Origin: Streptosporangium brasiliense
GTDB taxonomy: Bacteria; Actinomycetota; Actinomycetes; Streptosporangiales; Streptosporangiaceae
Length of the DNA stretch: 64,000 nt
Assembly: GCF_030811595.1 (NCBI RefSeq)
Contig: NZ_JAUSRB010000002.1
Span: 6,448,001 to 6,512,000, forward strand
Direction of reading: 5' to 3'
Positions 43,599-52,003 of this stretch are shown one piece after another. The position numbers and the translations under genes are program-made. Under the pieces are notes generated by a model, which saw nothing but the letters and a program-made list of their open reading frames with translations, was not told the DNA's origin and made no database searches. Numbering within the stretch: the first letter of the stretch is position 1; each line of letters starts with the position of its first letter.

Positions 43599-44548
43599 CG
43601 CCGCACCGCCTCGATCACCCCGGCCGCCAGCGCCAGCGCGATCTCCCGCCCCGGGCAGGGGCGCGGCCCCGCTCCGAAGGTCAGGTGCTCCTGTGTGCGG
43701 CCGGGCCGGAAGCGGCCGGGGTCGTCGAACACCTCCGGATCCCGGTTGGCCGCCGCCACATCCAGCAGTACGGGTGTGCCGGGCTCCGCGCCGCCCGCCG
43801 CCCGGCCCGGCCCTGTCACGACGCGGCGCAGCACCCGCACCGGTGGGTCGTGGCGCAGCGTCTCGGCCAGCAGGTCCTCCACCGGGCAGGCCGCGGTGCC
43901 GGCCGCCAGCGCGTTGCGGATCAGGGTGGCCGTGGAGTCGCAGGCCTGGGCCAGCAGTCCGGCCAGTACGGCCAGCCGCTCCGGCTCGGGGTCGCCCAGC
44001 AGCCTCGACAGCCGGGCCAGGCCCGCGTCGGCCGCCGCCGTGTCACCGGCGGCGTCTGCGGCGGGGTGGGCGGCGCCCGCGGTGGCGGCGTGCCCGGTGC
44101 CTGCGACCTCGGTGCTTGCCGGGGCGGTGCCTGCGACCTGGGCGCTTGCGGAGGCGGGGGCCGGGGCGGGCAGGTAGGCCGGGGCGAACCGTGCTACCGC
44201 CCGCGCCGCCTGCCCGCCCTCTTGCGCCCGGACGCCGAGCGCGACGGCCAGCACCTCGACCGGGATCAGCTCGATCGGGACCGCCCCGGCCTCCCGCGGG
44301 GCCGAGGAGGCCCGCCGGAAGGCCGCGGCGCGCAGCGCCGGCGCCCGCAGCCCGGCGAGCACCTCCTCGGCCGCGGCCCGGCGCCGGGCGTGCAGGGGGC
44401 CGTCGGCGAAGCGGCTGACCGCGCCGCGCAGCCAGGCCACGGTCAGGGCGGAGGGCGGGCGGGGCGCGGGCACGACGGACAGGCCGGGGTCGGTCAGGAG
44501 CGCGCGCACCTCGTCGTAGCGGCTGACGACCAGCGGGTGTGAAGTCAT
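43595..44548 (-). CDS. cytochrome P450, compact form
   Basis: A 317-residue P450. The heme loop is FGAGPRPCPGREIALAL with the cysteine near residue 298; the K-helix ExxR is LAETLRHDPPVRVLRR; the I-helix region is LLAQACDSTATLIRNAL, keeping the threonine. Actinomycete P450s are usually about 400 residues; this one lacks about 50 residues at the N-terminus and has an Ala-rich insert at about 130-175 (APASASAQVAG and similar). It could be functional but atypical. It is co-translated with the PEP-mutase-like gene and divergent from an ArsR-like gene. Confidence 0.85.
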   Translation of the reverse strand: MTSHPLVVSRYDEVRALLTDPGLSVVPAPRPPSALTVAWLRGAVSRFADGPLHARRRAAAEEVLAGLRAPALRAAAFRRASSAPREAGAVPIELIPVEVLAVALGVRAQEGGQAARAVARFAPAYLPAPAPASASAQVAGTAPASTEVAGTGHAATAGAAHPAADAAGDTAAADAGLARLSRLLGDPEPERLAVLAGLLAQACDSTATLIRNALAAGTAACPVEDLLAETLRHDPPVRVLRRVVTGPGRAAGGAEPGTPVLLDVAAANRDPEVFDDPGRFRPGRTQEHLTFGAGPRPCPGREIALALAAGVIEAVRR

Positions 44549-44612
44549 GTCCCGACGCTAGGGGTGGGAGGCTTCGGCGCCCGCCGAAGTGTCGGCCGGT
44601 CATGATGGACAG

Positions 44613-45359
44613 ATGACATCTACGACGCCGATCCCTCTTGCCGTACTGGCCGGGCTGCTGGCCGACACCACCCGGGCGCGTTTCTGCCTGGCGCTGCTGG
44701 ACGGGCGTGCCTGGACCGCCGGTGAGCTGGCCCGGCACGCCGGGGTCGCGGCCTCCACGGCCAGCGAGCACCTGTCACAGCTGGTGGAGGGCGGCCTGCT
44801 GGCCGAGGAACGTCAGGGACGCCACCGGTATCTACGGCTCGCCGGGCCGCAGGTGGCCCAGCTCATCGAGGACCTGACGGCCCACGCCGAACGCGCCGAG
44901 AGCGCCGCCAGGCCGCCGACGCTGCGCGCGGCGAGCGCGGCCAAGGCGATGGCCGCCGCGCGGACCTGCTACGACCACCTGGCCGGAAGGCTCGGTGTGA
45001 CCATCACCGACGCGCTCACCGCCCGGGGGCTGCTGCGCCAGGACACCGGCTTCGCGCTCAGCGACGAGGGGCTGGCCTGGTTCGAGGGGGAGCTGCGGGT
45101 GCCGCTGCCGCCGCCCACCGGCAGGCGCCCCCTGGCCCGGCCCTGCCTGGACTGGACCGAACGCCGCCATCACCTGGCCGGCTCCGCCGGGGCCGCGCTC
45201 TGCGCGACCGCGCTGGAGCGCGGATGGGTGAGCCGGATCGGCTCCGGACGGGCGCTGCGCGTCACCGGGGCCGGACAGGAGGCTCTGGGCGCGCTGCTGG
45301 GCCTGGACGGGCTCACCGGTGAGGCCGCCCAGGTCACGGCGAGCGCAGCCGGTGGGTGA
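44613..45359 (+). CDS. ArsR-type winged-helix regulator, long form
   Basis: A 248-residue protein whose N-terminal HTH reads LADTTRARFCLALLDGRAWT, AGELARHAGVAASTASEHLS and a wing ERQGRHRYLRLAG. The C-terminal half (WFEGELRVPLPPPTGRRPLA, CLDWTERRHHLAG) matches the extended ArsR proteins common in actinomycetes and has no metal-site cysteine cluster. It is divergent from the P450 unit, its likely target. The last 26 nt overlap the converging recD2 gene. Confidence 0.88.
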   Translation: MTSTTPIPLAVLAGLLADTTRARFCLALLDGRAWTAGELARHAGVAASTASEHLSQLVEGGLLAEERQGRHRYLRLAGPQVAQLIEDLTAHAERAESAARPPTLRAASAAKAMAAARTCYDHLAGRLGVTITDALTARGLLRQDTGFALSDEGLAWFEGELRVPLPPPTGRRPLARPCLDWTERRHHLAGSAGAALCATALERGWVSRIGSGRALRVTGAGQEALGALLGLDGLTGEAAQVTASAAGG

Positions 45360-47550
45360 GGCTGGTGTGGCGCCGTCCCGCGCCCCGGGTCCGCACCGCC
45401 TGGGCCAGGGCCCGGCGTGAGCCGACGATGACGACGAGTTTCTTGGCCCGGGTGATGGCGGTGTAGAGCAGGTTGCGCTGCAGCATCATCCACGCGCTGG
45501 TGGCCAGCGGGATGACCACCGCCGGATACTCGCTGCCCTGGGAGCGGTGGATGGAGACCGCGTAGGCGTGCGCCAGCTCGTCCAGCTCGTCGAAGGCGTA
45601 CTCGACGTGCTCGTCCTCGTCGGTCAGCACGGTCAGCTTGTGGTCGTCGGGCTTGATGTCGACCACCATGCCCACGGTCCCGTTGAACACCCCCGCCGCG
45701 CCCTTGTCGTAGTTGTTGCGCAGCTGGGTCACCTTGTCGCCGACCCGGAAGACCCGGCCGCCGTAGCGGCGCTCGGGCATGCCCTCCCGGGAGGGGGTCA
45801 GCGCCTCCTGCAGCGAGGTGTTGAGGTTGCCCGCCCCCGCCGCGCCCCGGTGCATCGGCGCCAGCACCTGCACGTCCCGGCGCGGGTTGAGGCCGAACTT
45901 GCGCGGGATCCGGTTGGCCACCACGTCCACCGTCAGCGCCGCGATCTCCTCCGGCTCCTCGCACGGGAACAGGAAGAAGTCGTTCATGCCCTCCAGTGCC
46001 GGCGGCAGGCCGGTGTTGACCCGGTGGGCGTTGGTGACCACGCCCGACTCCTGCGCCTGGCGGAAGATGTGGGTCAGCCGGACCCGGGGGATCTCCTCCT
46101 CGGCGGCCAGCAGGTCCCGCAGCACCTCGCCGGCGCCGACCGACGGCAGCTGGTCCACATCCCCCACGAACAACAGGTGCGTGCCCGGCGCGACGGCCTT
46201 GACCAGCTTGTTGGCCAGCAGCAGGTCCAGCATCGAGGCCTCGTCGACCACGACCAGGTCGGCGTCCAGGGGGTTGTCGCGGTCGAAGGTGGCATCCCCG
46301 CCGGGGCGCAGCTGCAGCAGCCGGTGCACGGTGGTGGCCTCGTGGCCGGTCAGCTCCGCCAGCCTCTTGGCCGCCCGGCCGGTGGGCGCGGCCAAGATCA
46401 CCTTGGCCTTCTTGGCGCGGGCCAGGGTGACGATGGAGCGTACGGTGAAGCTCTTGCCGCAGCCGGGGCCGCCGGTCAGCACCGCGACCTTCTCGCACAG
46501 TGCCAGCCGTACGGCGTGGGCCTGCTCGGGGGCGAGGTCGGCGCCGGTCCGCTGCTGCAGCCACTGCAGGGCCGCCTCCCAGTCCACCGACCCGAAGACG
46601 CCCAGCCGGTCGTGGCCGGAGGCCAGCAGGGCGCGCAGCGAACCGGCCAGCGACAGCTCGGCGCGGTGGAAGGGGACCAGGTAGACCGCCGGGACGGTGC
46701 CGTCGCCGACGGGGACCTCCTCGCGGACCACGCCCTCCTCGGTGACCAACTCCTCCAGGCACCGGACGGTCAGTTCGGCGGGGACCTCCAGGATCTTCAC
46801 CGCGTCGCCGACGAGGTTGGGCGCCGGCAGGTAGCAGTGGCCGTCGTCGGCGGCCTGCGACAGGGTGTAGCGCAGCCCCGCCTTGACCCGCTCGGGGCTG
46901 TCGTGCGGGATGCCGACGGCCTGGGCGATGGCGTCGGCGGTCTTGAAGCCGATCCCCCACACGTCGTCGGCCAGCCGGTAGGGCTCGCTCTTGACGACCG
47001 TGATGGAGGCGTCGCCGTACTGTTTGAAGATCCGTACCGCGATGGAGGTCGACACGCCGACCCCCTGCAGGAAGATCATCACTTCTTTGATGATCTTCTG
47101 TTCCTCCCAGGCGACGCCGATCATCTTGGTCCGCTTGGGCCCGAGGCCGGGGACCTCGACCAGGCGCTCGGGAGCGGTCTCGATGATCTGGAGGGTGTCG
47201 GCGCCGAAGTGGTCGACGATCCGCTCGGCCATCTTCGGCCCGATGCCCTTGATCAGTCCGGAGCCCAGATAGCGCTGGATGCCCTGGACGGTGGCGGGCA
47301 GCACGGTGGTGTAGGACCACACCTCGAACTGCTTGCCGTACTTCGGGTGGGAGGTCCAGCGCCCGGTCAGCCGTAGCGACTCGCCGGGCTGGGCGCCCAG
47401 CAGCGGCCCGACCACGGTCAGCAGGTCACTGCCCGAGCGTTCGGTGGCCACCCGGGCGATGGTGTAGCCGGTCTCCTCGTTGGCGTAGGTGATGCGTTCG
47501 AGGACGGCGTCGATGGATGCCGTAGGGGGACCACCCGATCCAGGCTTCAC
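45334..47550 (-). CDS. recD2: RecD2-type ATP-dependent DNA helicase
   Basis: A 738-residue superfamily-1B helicase. The N-terminal OB and helix-hairpin-helix region (YLGSGLIKGIGPKMAERIV; VPGLGPKRTKMIG) precedes the motor with Walker A LTGGPGCGKSFTV (360-367), Walker B VVDEASMLD, motif III VGDVDQLPSVGAGEVLRDL, and the C-terminal motif HRSQGSEYPAVVIPL. This long N-terminus marks the RecD2 branch, which acts without RecBC in repair. GTG start 7 nt after AGAGG. Confidence 0.95.
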   Translation of the reverse strand: MKPGSGGPPTASIDAVLERITYANEETGYTIARVATERSGSDLLTVVGPLLGAQPGESLRLTGRWTSHPKYGKQFEVWSYTTVLPATVQGIQRYLGSGLIKGIGPKMAERIVDHFGADTLQIIETAPERLVEVPGLGPKRTKMIGVAWEEQKIIKEVMIFLQGVGVSTSIAVRIFKQYGDASITVVKSEPYRLADDVWGIGFKTADAIAQAVGIPHDSPERVKAGLRYTLSQAADDGHCYLPAPNLVGDAVKILEVPAELTVRCLEELVTEEGVVREEVPVGDGTVPAVYLVPFHRAELSLAGSLRALLASGHDRLGVFGSVDWEAALQWLQQRTGADLAPEQAHAVRLALCEKVAVLTGGPGCGKSFTVRSIVTLARAKKAKVILAAPTGRAAKRLAELTGHEATTVHRLLQLRPGGDATFDRDNPLDADLVVVDEASMLDLLLANKLVKAVAPGTHLLFVGDVDQLPSVGAGEVLRDLLAAEEEIPRVRLTHIFRQAQESGVVTNAHRVNTGLPPALEGMNDFFLFPCEEPEEIAALTVDVVANRIPRKFGLNPRRDVQVLAPMHRGAAGAGNLNTSLQEALTPSREGMPERRYGGRVFRVGDKVTQLRNNYDKGAAGVFNGTVGMVVDIKPDDHKLTVLTDEDEHVEYAFDELDELAHAYAVSIHRSQGSEYPAVVIPLATSAWMMLQRNLLYTAITRAKKLVVIVGSRRALAQAVRTRGAGRRHTSLTHRLRSP

Positions 47551-47819
47551 GGAAAACCTCTCTCTAACCTTCCCGGGCCAGGGTAGAAGGGTAGAGCAGT
47601 GGCCGGCGACCGCGATGGGCCGCCGGGGACCGGAGCCCGGCTCCCCCGGGGCGCGCTCCGGTCCCGGCCTTCCCGCAGTCCAGGGGAGATTTCCACCGGA
47701 CCTGCCTGACCCGCACTGATGCGGGCCTGTTCCGTTTGTCGATCACTTCCGCGCAGGACGCCGTGGGTACGCCCCCACCTGATCGACCCTGCTCGCTGGG
47801 AAGGCCGCCCTGACGTAGG

Positions 47820-48287
47820 TCACCTACGTGTGCGGAGGGCCTGGACGGCGGCGGTGATTCCCTTCTTGTCGTAGCTGCCGGTGGGCATGGTGGAGCCGTG
47901 GGCGTGACGGATGACGCCCTGGGAGTCGACGAGGATGCTGCCTGACTGCTGCATCGAGCCGAAGACCTTCCTGCTCAGGCCGATCATCTCGTGCGGGGTG
48001 CCGTGGCGGCCGGTGAGGACGGGGAAGGGGATCTGACGCTTGGCCTTCCACTCGGCCGCGGCCTGGCGGTCCTCGGGGACCGCGACAAGCACTCGCACGT
48101 TGTCGGCGGCGAGCTCGTCGCGGCGCCGGATGAGGTCCTGGACGTGCCGGTAGCAGACCGGGCACGACGTCGACCGCATGAAGTAGACGAGCACAGCGTG
48201 ATTGCCCTGGTAGTCGGACAGGCGGACGGCCTGGCCGTCGGTGTCTTCCAGCACGACGTCGGGCGCGGGCGATCCAGTTTCAAGCAT
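47820..48287 (-). CDS. peroxiredoxin (AhpC/TSA family)
   Basis: A 155-residue thioredoxin-fold peroxidase: VLEDTDGQAVRLSDYQGNHA, then the peroxidatic site MRSTSCPVCYRHV with a CxxC arrangement, as in BCP/AhpE-like single-domain forms. It reduces peroxides using thiols. The ATG at 48287 is 8 nt after GAGGA; the frame extends to 48305. A perfect dyad ACGTAGGT-C-ACCTACGT (47813-47829) spans its stop codon. Confidence 0.88.
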   Translation of the reverse strand: MLETGSPAPDVVLEDTDGQAVRLSDYQGNHAVLVYFMRSTSCPVCYRHVQDLIRRRDELAADNVRVLVAVPEDRQAAAEWKAKRQIPFPVLTGRHGTPHEMIGLSRKVFGSMQQSGSILVDSQGVIRHAHGSTMPTGSYDKKGITAAVQALRTRR

Positions 48288-48371
48288 GGCGGAAATCCTC
48301 TTCAACTCGGGTTGTGAAATACGGTCTGCTCGGGTCAGGCGCCAGTGGGCTCCGGGGTCGTGCGGCCGCGG

Positions 48372-48452
48372 TCAGCCACGTCCGCGCCCTTGCCGTCGGA
48401 ACGAGGTCGTGAACAGTGCCTGCCGCACGGCCGGCATCACGACGTCACTCAT
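48372..48452 (-). CDS. short ORF (26 codons) with a strong ribosome site
   Basis: The frame begins MSDVVMPAVRQALFTTSFRR and ends in an Arg/Gly run before TGA. GGAAGGAG sits 7 nt upstream of the ATG. It lies 84 nt before the peroxiredoxin gene on the same strand. It may be a leader peptide, a truncated gene start or chance; I recognise no family. Confidence 0.35.
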   Translation of the reverse strand: MSDVVMPAVRQALFTTSFRRQGRGRG

Positions 48453-48499
48453 CCGAATCTCCTTCCCAGCGTGACCGTCATCCCATAAGAGGCCTCCAC

Positions 48500-49255
48500 G
48501 CCGCGAAAGGATTCACCGTCTCGGGATCGATCTCGCTCGGCGCACCCCCGAGCCGTACGTCGGCAATCGGGCCGGCGCCCTCCTCGTGCTGGGCACCTCG
48601 GCGTTGACCGCGGCGTCGGCTGTCGGCTCGACCGGCGACGGCACCGCAATGATCATGTCGTGTGTCGGGCTGGTGGCCTTCTCCATGCACACGCGGCCGA
48701 GCCCACTGGTGATCATTACGATGACGGGTGCGACGGTCATGGCGGCCACCTCGTCGTGCGTGTTCTCGGAGCGATCGGCCGGTGACGCGTTCGGCAACGC
48801 CGCGGTGATGGTGGTCGTCGTGGTGCCGGGACTCAGCCGGCGGCAGTACCGCGCCCAGGCCGAGCACGCCCACCGGCTGCTGGAACAGACTCAGCGCGCC
48901 CAGGCGGGGCACGCGCGAGCCGCCGCGTTGGACGAACGGACCAGGATCGCCCGTGAACTCCACGATGTCCTCGCGCACTCCCTCGGTGCCCTGGGCGTGC
49001 AACTGGAGCTGGCCGACGCGCTGCTGAGCGACAAGCACGATCTGAACGGTGGGTTGGAACAAGTACGGCGGGCCCGTCGGCTGGCCGCCGAGGGCCTGTC
49101 CGAGGCACGACACGCGGTGGCAGATCGCCACGTCGCTGTTCATCGGCGAGTCGACGGTCAAGACGCACATCAACAACGCCTTCGCCAAGATCGGAGCCCG
49201 TAGCCGCAGCGACGCGACACGCTACGCCTACCGGCAGGGGTTGGCGGAAGGCTGA
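48500..49255 (+). pseudogene. NarL-type two-component locus: sensor kinase joined by deletion to the end of its LuxR regulator
   Basis: Frame 1 (from about 48500) encodes a membrane part (TMTGATVMAATSSCVF; AAVMVVVVVPG) and a HisKA_3 dimerisation helix with the phospho-site DERTRIARELHDVLAHSLG. It ends after GLSEARHAV near 49110. Directly after, in frame 2, WQIATSLFIGESTVKTHINN and FAKIGARSRSDATRYAYRQG are the recognition half of a LuxR-type HTH. The kinase ATPase domain, the receiver domain and half of the HTH are missing, as expected from one internal deletion with a frame change. The kinase N-terminus is also short. Confidence 0.75.
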
Positions 49256-49261
49256 AAACGG

Positions 49262-49969
49262 TCAGAGCAGCCGGATCGTCCTGCCGATCCGGTCGAACAG
49301 GGCCTGCTTGCCGTCCTGGTCGGTGCTGAGCGTGACGGTGCAGGTCCTGCCCTGGGCGGGCAGGTAGAACTGGGTGCCCTTGACCTGCATGCCGCCGGCC
49401 GGGAAGACGTAGACCATCCGCGCCGCCTCCGTGCCGCCGACGGGCACCTTGGTCGCTTCGATGATCTTGGCTCTGATCTGTTGCAGCTCGCCGGTGGCCG
49501 CGCTGATCAGCTGGTCGGTCGAGGCGTCCGAGCTGGGCTGGCAGTAGCCGTTGAGGTTGGTGGTGAAGCCGTTGGGCGATCTGTGCCTCGATCCGGGGTC
49601 GAAGGCCCAGACGGCCTTGTTGGTCACCAGCGGCTGCAGGTCCCGCTGGGCCCGCTCCAGCGCCTTGCCCGACAGGCCGCTGCGCTTGAGCCCCTGCTGG
49701 AGGTCGTCCTTGGTCAGGTCGAGCGCGACCCAGGAGTCGGGGACCGCGACGGCGAGCCCGTTGGCGGTGCTGCCGACCAGTTCGAAACCGCCGGGCACGG
49801 TGGCGGCCCCGCCGCCGCCCGTCGGATGCCCCGGGCTCCCCGTGGGAGCCGCCGTGGGGGTCCCCGTCGGGGCCTGCGCCAGGTTGACGGGGCCGCCGCC
49901 TGCGCAGGCGGCGGCCAGCGCCAGGCACAGCGCGCCCGTGGCCGCCACGATGGGATAGCGCTTACGCAC
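49262..49969 (-). CDS. lipoprotein of unknown function
   Basis: A 235-residue lipoprotein. The signal peptide (RKRYPIVAATGALCLALAAA) ends at Cys22, followed by a Pro/Thr/Gly linker of about 45 residues. The mature domain starts with GFELVGSTANGLAVAVPDSW and continues through LVTNKAVWAFDPGSRH to GTQFYLPAQGRTCTVTLSTD. I do not recognise the fold. The GTG start is 7 nt after GGAGGG. The second copy of the 72-nt conserved element lies about 200 nt upstream on the same strand. Confidence 0.75.
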   Translation of the reverse strand: MRKRYPIVAATGALCLALAAACAGGGPVNLAQAPTGTPTAAPTGSPGHPTGGGGAATVPGGFELVGSTANGLAVAVPDSWVALDLTKDDLQQGLKRSGLSGKALERAQRDLQPLVTNKAVWAFDPGSRHRSPNGFTTNLNGYCQPSSDASTDQLISAATGELQQIRAKIIEATKVPVGGTEAARMVYVFPAGGMQVKGTQFYLPAQGRTCTVTLSTDQDGKQALFDRIGRTIRLL

Positions 49970-50165
49970 CAGACTGCCCTCCTCGCGGGCCTCGCGGGGA
50001 GGCCCGATGCCGATCGACCGGTGAAACCGCAAGGTGAATCGCCACAGGGGGACCTCCCGCACCGGAACCGCCTCGTCCCGGCCGGTAGGGGCAGCCCAAC
50101 CAATGACAGGCGGCGCCTGTGCTCACTCGTCGCTGCTTGACGTGTCGCAGGAGCGCGCAGCGGAG

Positions 50166-50237
50166 CTGCGCGTGTTCCTGTTTTCGCAGGTTAAGCGGTA
50201 AGTGTCGGTGAGGCCGGGTTCCGCTGCGGTGTGTCGC
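50166..50237 (-). promoter_or_regulatory. 72-nt conserved element, copy 2 (upstream of lipoprotein gene)
   Basis: Reverse-strand partner of 41749-41820 (63 of 72 identical, no gaps). It contains the same GCGACACACCGC block, the TTACCGCTTAACC core and the CCTG-CGAAAA-CAGG hairpin. It lies 197 nt upstream of the lipoprotein start. The remaining bases of the 50-50.4 kb gap show no gene. Confidence 0.7.
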
Positions 50238-50395
50238 GAGGGATTGGGGGGCGGCGGGGCGGGCGGAGGGCCGCCGCATCGCCGCAGCCGAACATTACGG
50301 GTCTTCCCAGCGTCGTGACAGGGCGGTAGGACAGGGATACGCCGGAGACGTCGGGGGCGGCGCCGGACATCGGCAGCCATGACGGGGAGACCAGC

Positions 50396-51946
50396 ATGAC
50401 CGTACGGGTGATCATCGAGGAAGTCGGCCGTCCGGGGCTCTCGGCCGAACGGGTGCGGCAGGTGGCGGGGGCGCATCCCGCCGTGCTCGCGCACCTGCGC
50501 ACCACCGAGGTCCACCGGCTGATCGTGGGGGCCGCGGCCGCGCTCGGGCACGATCCGGACGGGCGGGCGCCGTTCCGGGCGAGTGTGTTCGACCCGGTCT
50601 CCAACCGGGGCGTCGAGCTGCGCGGCACCGTGGACCGGCCCGAGCAGGCGCAGGTCCTGCCCAGCTCCTACCGTCCCAACCCGCGGCCGCAGGAGCTCAG
50701 GGCGGCCGCGGCGATCCTGCGGGCCGACGGGCGCTTCCCCGCCGGGGACGACGTGCTGATCTATCAGCCGATGCCGCCGCTGGCCGACCTGGACAACCCC
50801 GACGGCACCACCACCCGCCGCCCCACCCTGGGCGTCTATGACCCTTCCGGCGCGGTCAGGCACCGGATCGTCGCCGTCGACGTCGCCGCGGGCAGCGTCG
50901 ACTGGTCCCCGGCCGGGGTCTCCGTCGCGATGCATCCGGGCGACTGCGAGTCGCACCTGCCCGAGGGCGTGGAGAGCCTGCGCGACCGAGGCGGCCCCAA
51001 CCAGGTGCGGCTGCGCGTGTTCGACGGTGACACCGAACTGTGGAACATGATCGTGGTACGGCCCCGCGCGTCGGCGCCCAGCGGCCCCGGTGACGGTTCC
51101 GGGGTGGAGCTGCGGCAGGTGCGCTACCGGGGCAGGATCGTGCTGCGCCAGGCGCACGTGCCGATCCTCAACGTCCAGTACGAGGAGGACGGCGTCACCT
51201 TCCGCGACTGGCAGAACCAGGAGACCCGCTTCTCGGCCACCGGCAGCGACCCGGTGGGCTGGGGCTGGCGGATCTGCACCCAGCCGCCCAGGACCATCCT
51301 GGAGCGGCCCGACAACGACGCCGGCAACTTCCAGGGGGTGGCCTTCCACTACGCCGACGGCGAGCTGAGGATCGTCAGCGAGCTGGCCGCCGGCTGGTAC
51401 CGGTATGTGTCAGAGTGGCGCCTGGCCGACGACGGCGTGATCAGGCCGCGGTTCGGCTTCGCCGGGGTGCGCAACCCGCGCACCTGCATGCGCCACCGCC
51501 ACCACGTCTACTGGCGCTTCGACTTCGACGTCGAAGGCGCGGCCAACGACGTGATCGAGCAGTTCGACGACACCGGCTCGGTCATCCCTGAGCCGGTGCC
51601 CATCGTGCAGGAGGTCATGCGCAAGCGGCGTCATCCCGCCCGGTTCTGGCGGATCACCGACGGTGCCGGCGGCCGTGGCTACCAGATCCACCCCGGCGAG
51701 CACGACAACACCGCCGACCCCTACGGCGTCGGTGACCTGTGGTTCCTGCGCCACCACCCGGCCGAGCTGTACGACGGCAACCCCGGTGCCGACAACCGGG
51801 CGATGCTGAACCGGTTCGTCAACGGGGAGAGTCTCAGCGGCGTCAACGTCGTCGTCTGGTACGCCGGGCACTTCCGGCACGACCAGAACGCCCCCGAGCC
51901 GCATCAGGGTCACGTCGTCGGCCCCGACCTGGTCCCCGTCACCTGA
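50396..51946 (+). CDS. copper-amine-oxidase-like protein with altered cofactor motif
   Basis: A 516-residue protein resembling the catalytic domain of copper amine oxidases: YRGRIVLRQAHVPILNVQYE, DDGVIRPRFGFAGV, the copper pair HRH in MRHRHHVYWRFDFDVEG, and a C-terminal VNGESLSGVNVVVWYAGHFR. In true enzymes the topaquinone precursor is in NY(D/E)Y before the DGxIRP block; here that site reads WYRY. The tyrosine and probable copper histidines remain, but the flanking Asn and acid are gone. It has no signal peptide. ATG 6 nt after GGGGAG. Activity is doubtful. Confidence 0.75.
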   Translation: MTVRVIIEEVGRPGLSAERVRQVAGAHPAVLAHLRTTEVHRLIVGAAAALGHDPDGRAPFRASVFDPVSNRGVELRGTVDRPEQAQVLPSSYRPNPRPQELRAAAAILRADGRFPAGDDVLIYQPMPPLADLDNPDGTTTRRPTLGVYDPSGAVRHRIVAVDVAAGSVDWSPAGVSVAMHPGDCESHLPEGVESLRDRGGPNQVRLRVFDGDTELWNMIVVRPRASAPSGPGDGSGVELRQVRYRGRIVLRQAHVPILNVQYEEDGVTFRDWQNQETRFSATGSDPVGWGWRICTQPPRTILERPDNDAGNFQGVAFHYADGELRIVSELAAGWYRYVSEWRLADDGVIRPRFGFAGVRNPRTCMRHRHHVYWRFDFDVEGAANDVIEQFDDTGSVIPEPVPIVQEVMRKRRHPARFWRITDGAGGRGYQIHPGEHDNTADPYGVGDLWFLRHHPAELYDGNPGADNRAMLNRFVNGESLSGVNVVVWYAGHFRHDQNAPEPHQGHVVGPDLVPVT

Positions 51947-52003
51947 CGGGGGCGGGTGGCCGGGGCCCCGCCAAAGACGGAGGACCCACCGGAGGCCGAC
52001 CGG

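Noticed and set aside
45170-47320. 716-residue open frame on the minus strand over recD2
   Set aside because: Alternative frame of recD2 on the same strand; the RecD2 motifs are all in the other frame.
41749-50237. Composite mobile element bounded by the two inverted 72-nt copies
   Set aside because: No transposase or recombinase lies inside, the enclosed genes include housekeeping recD2, and no target duplication is visible; a regulatory element fits better.
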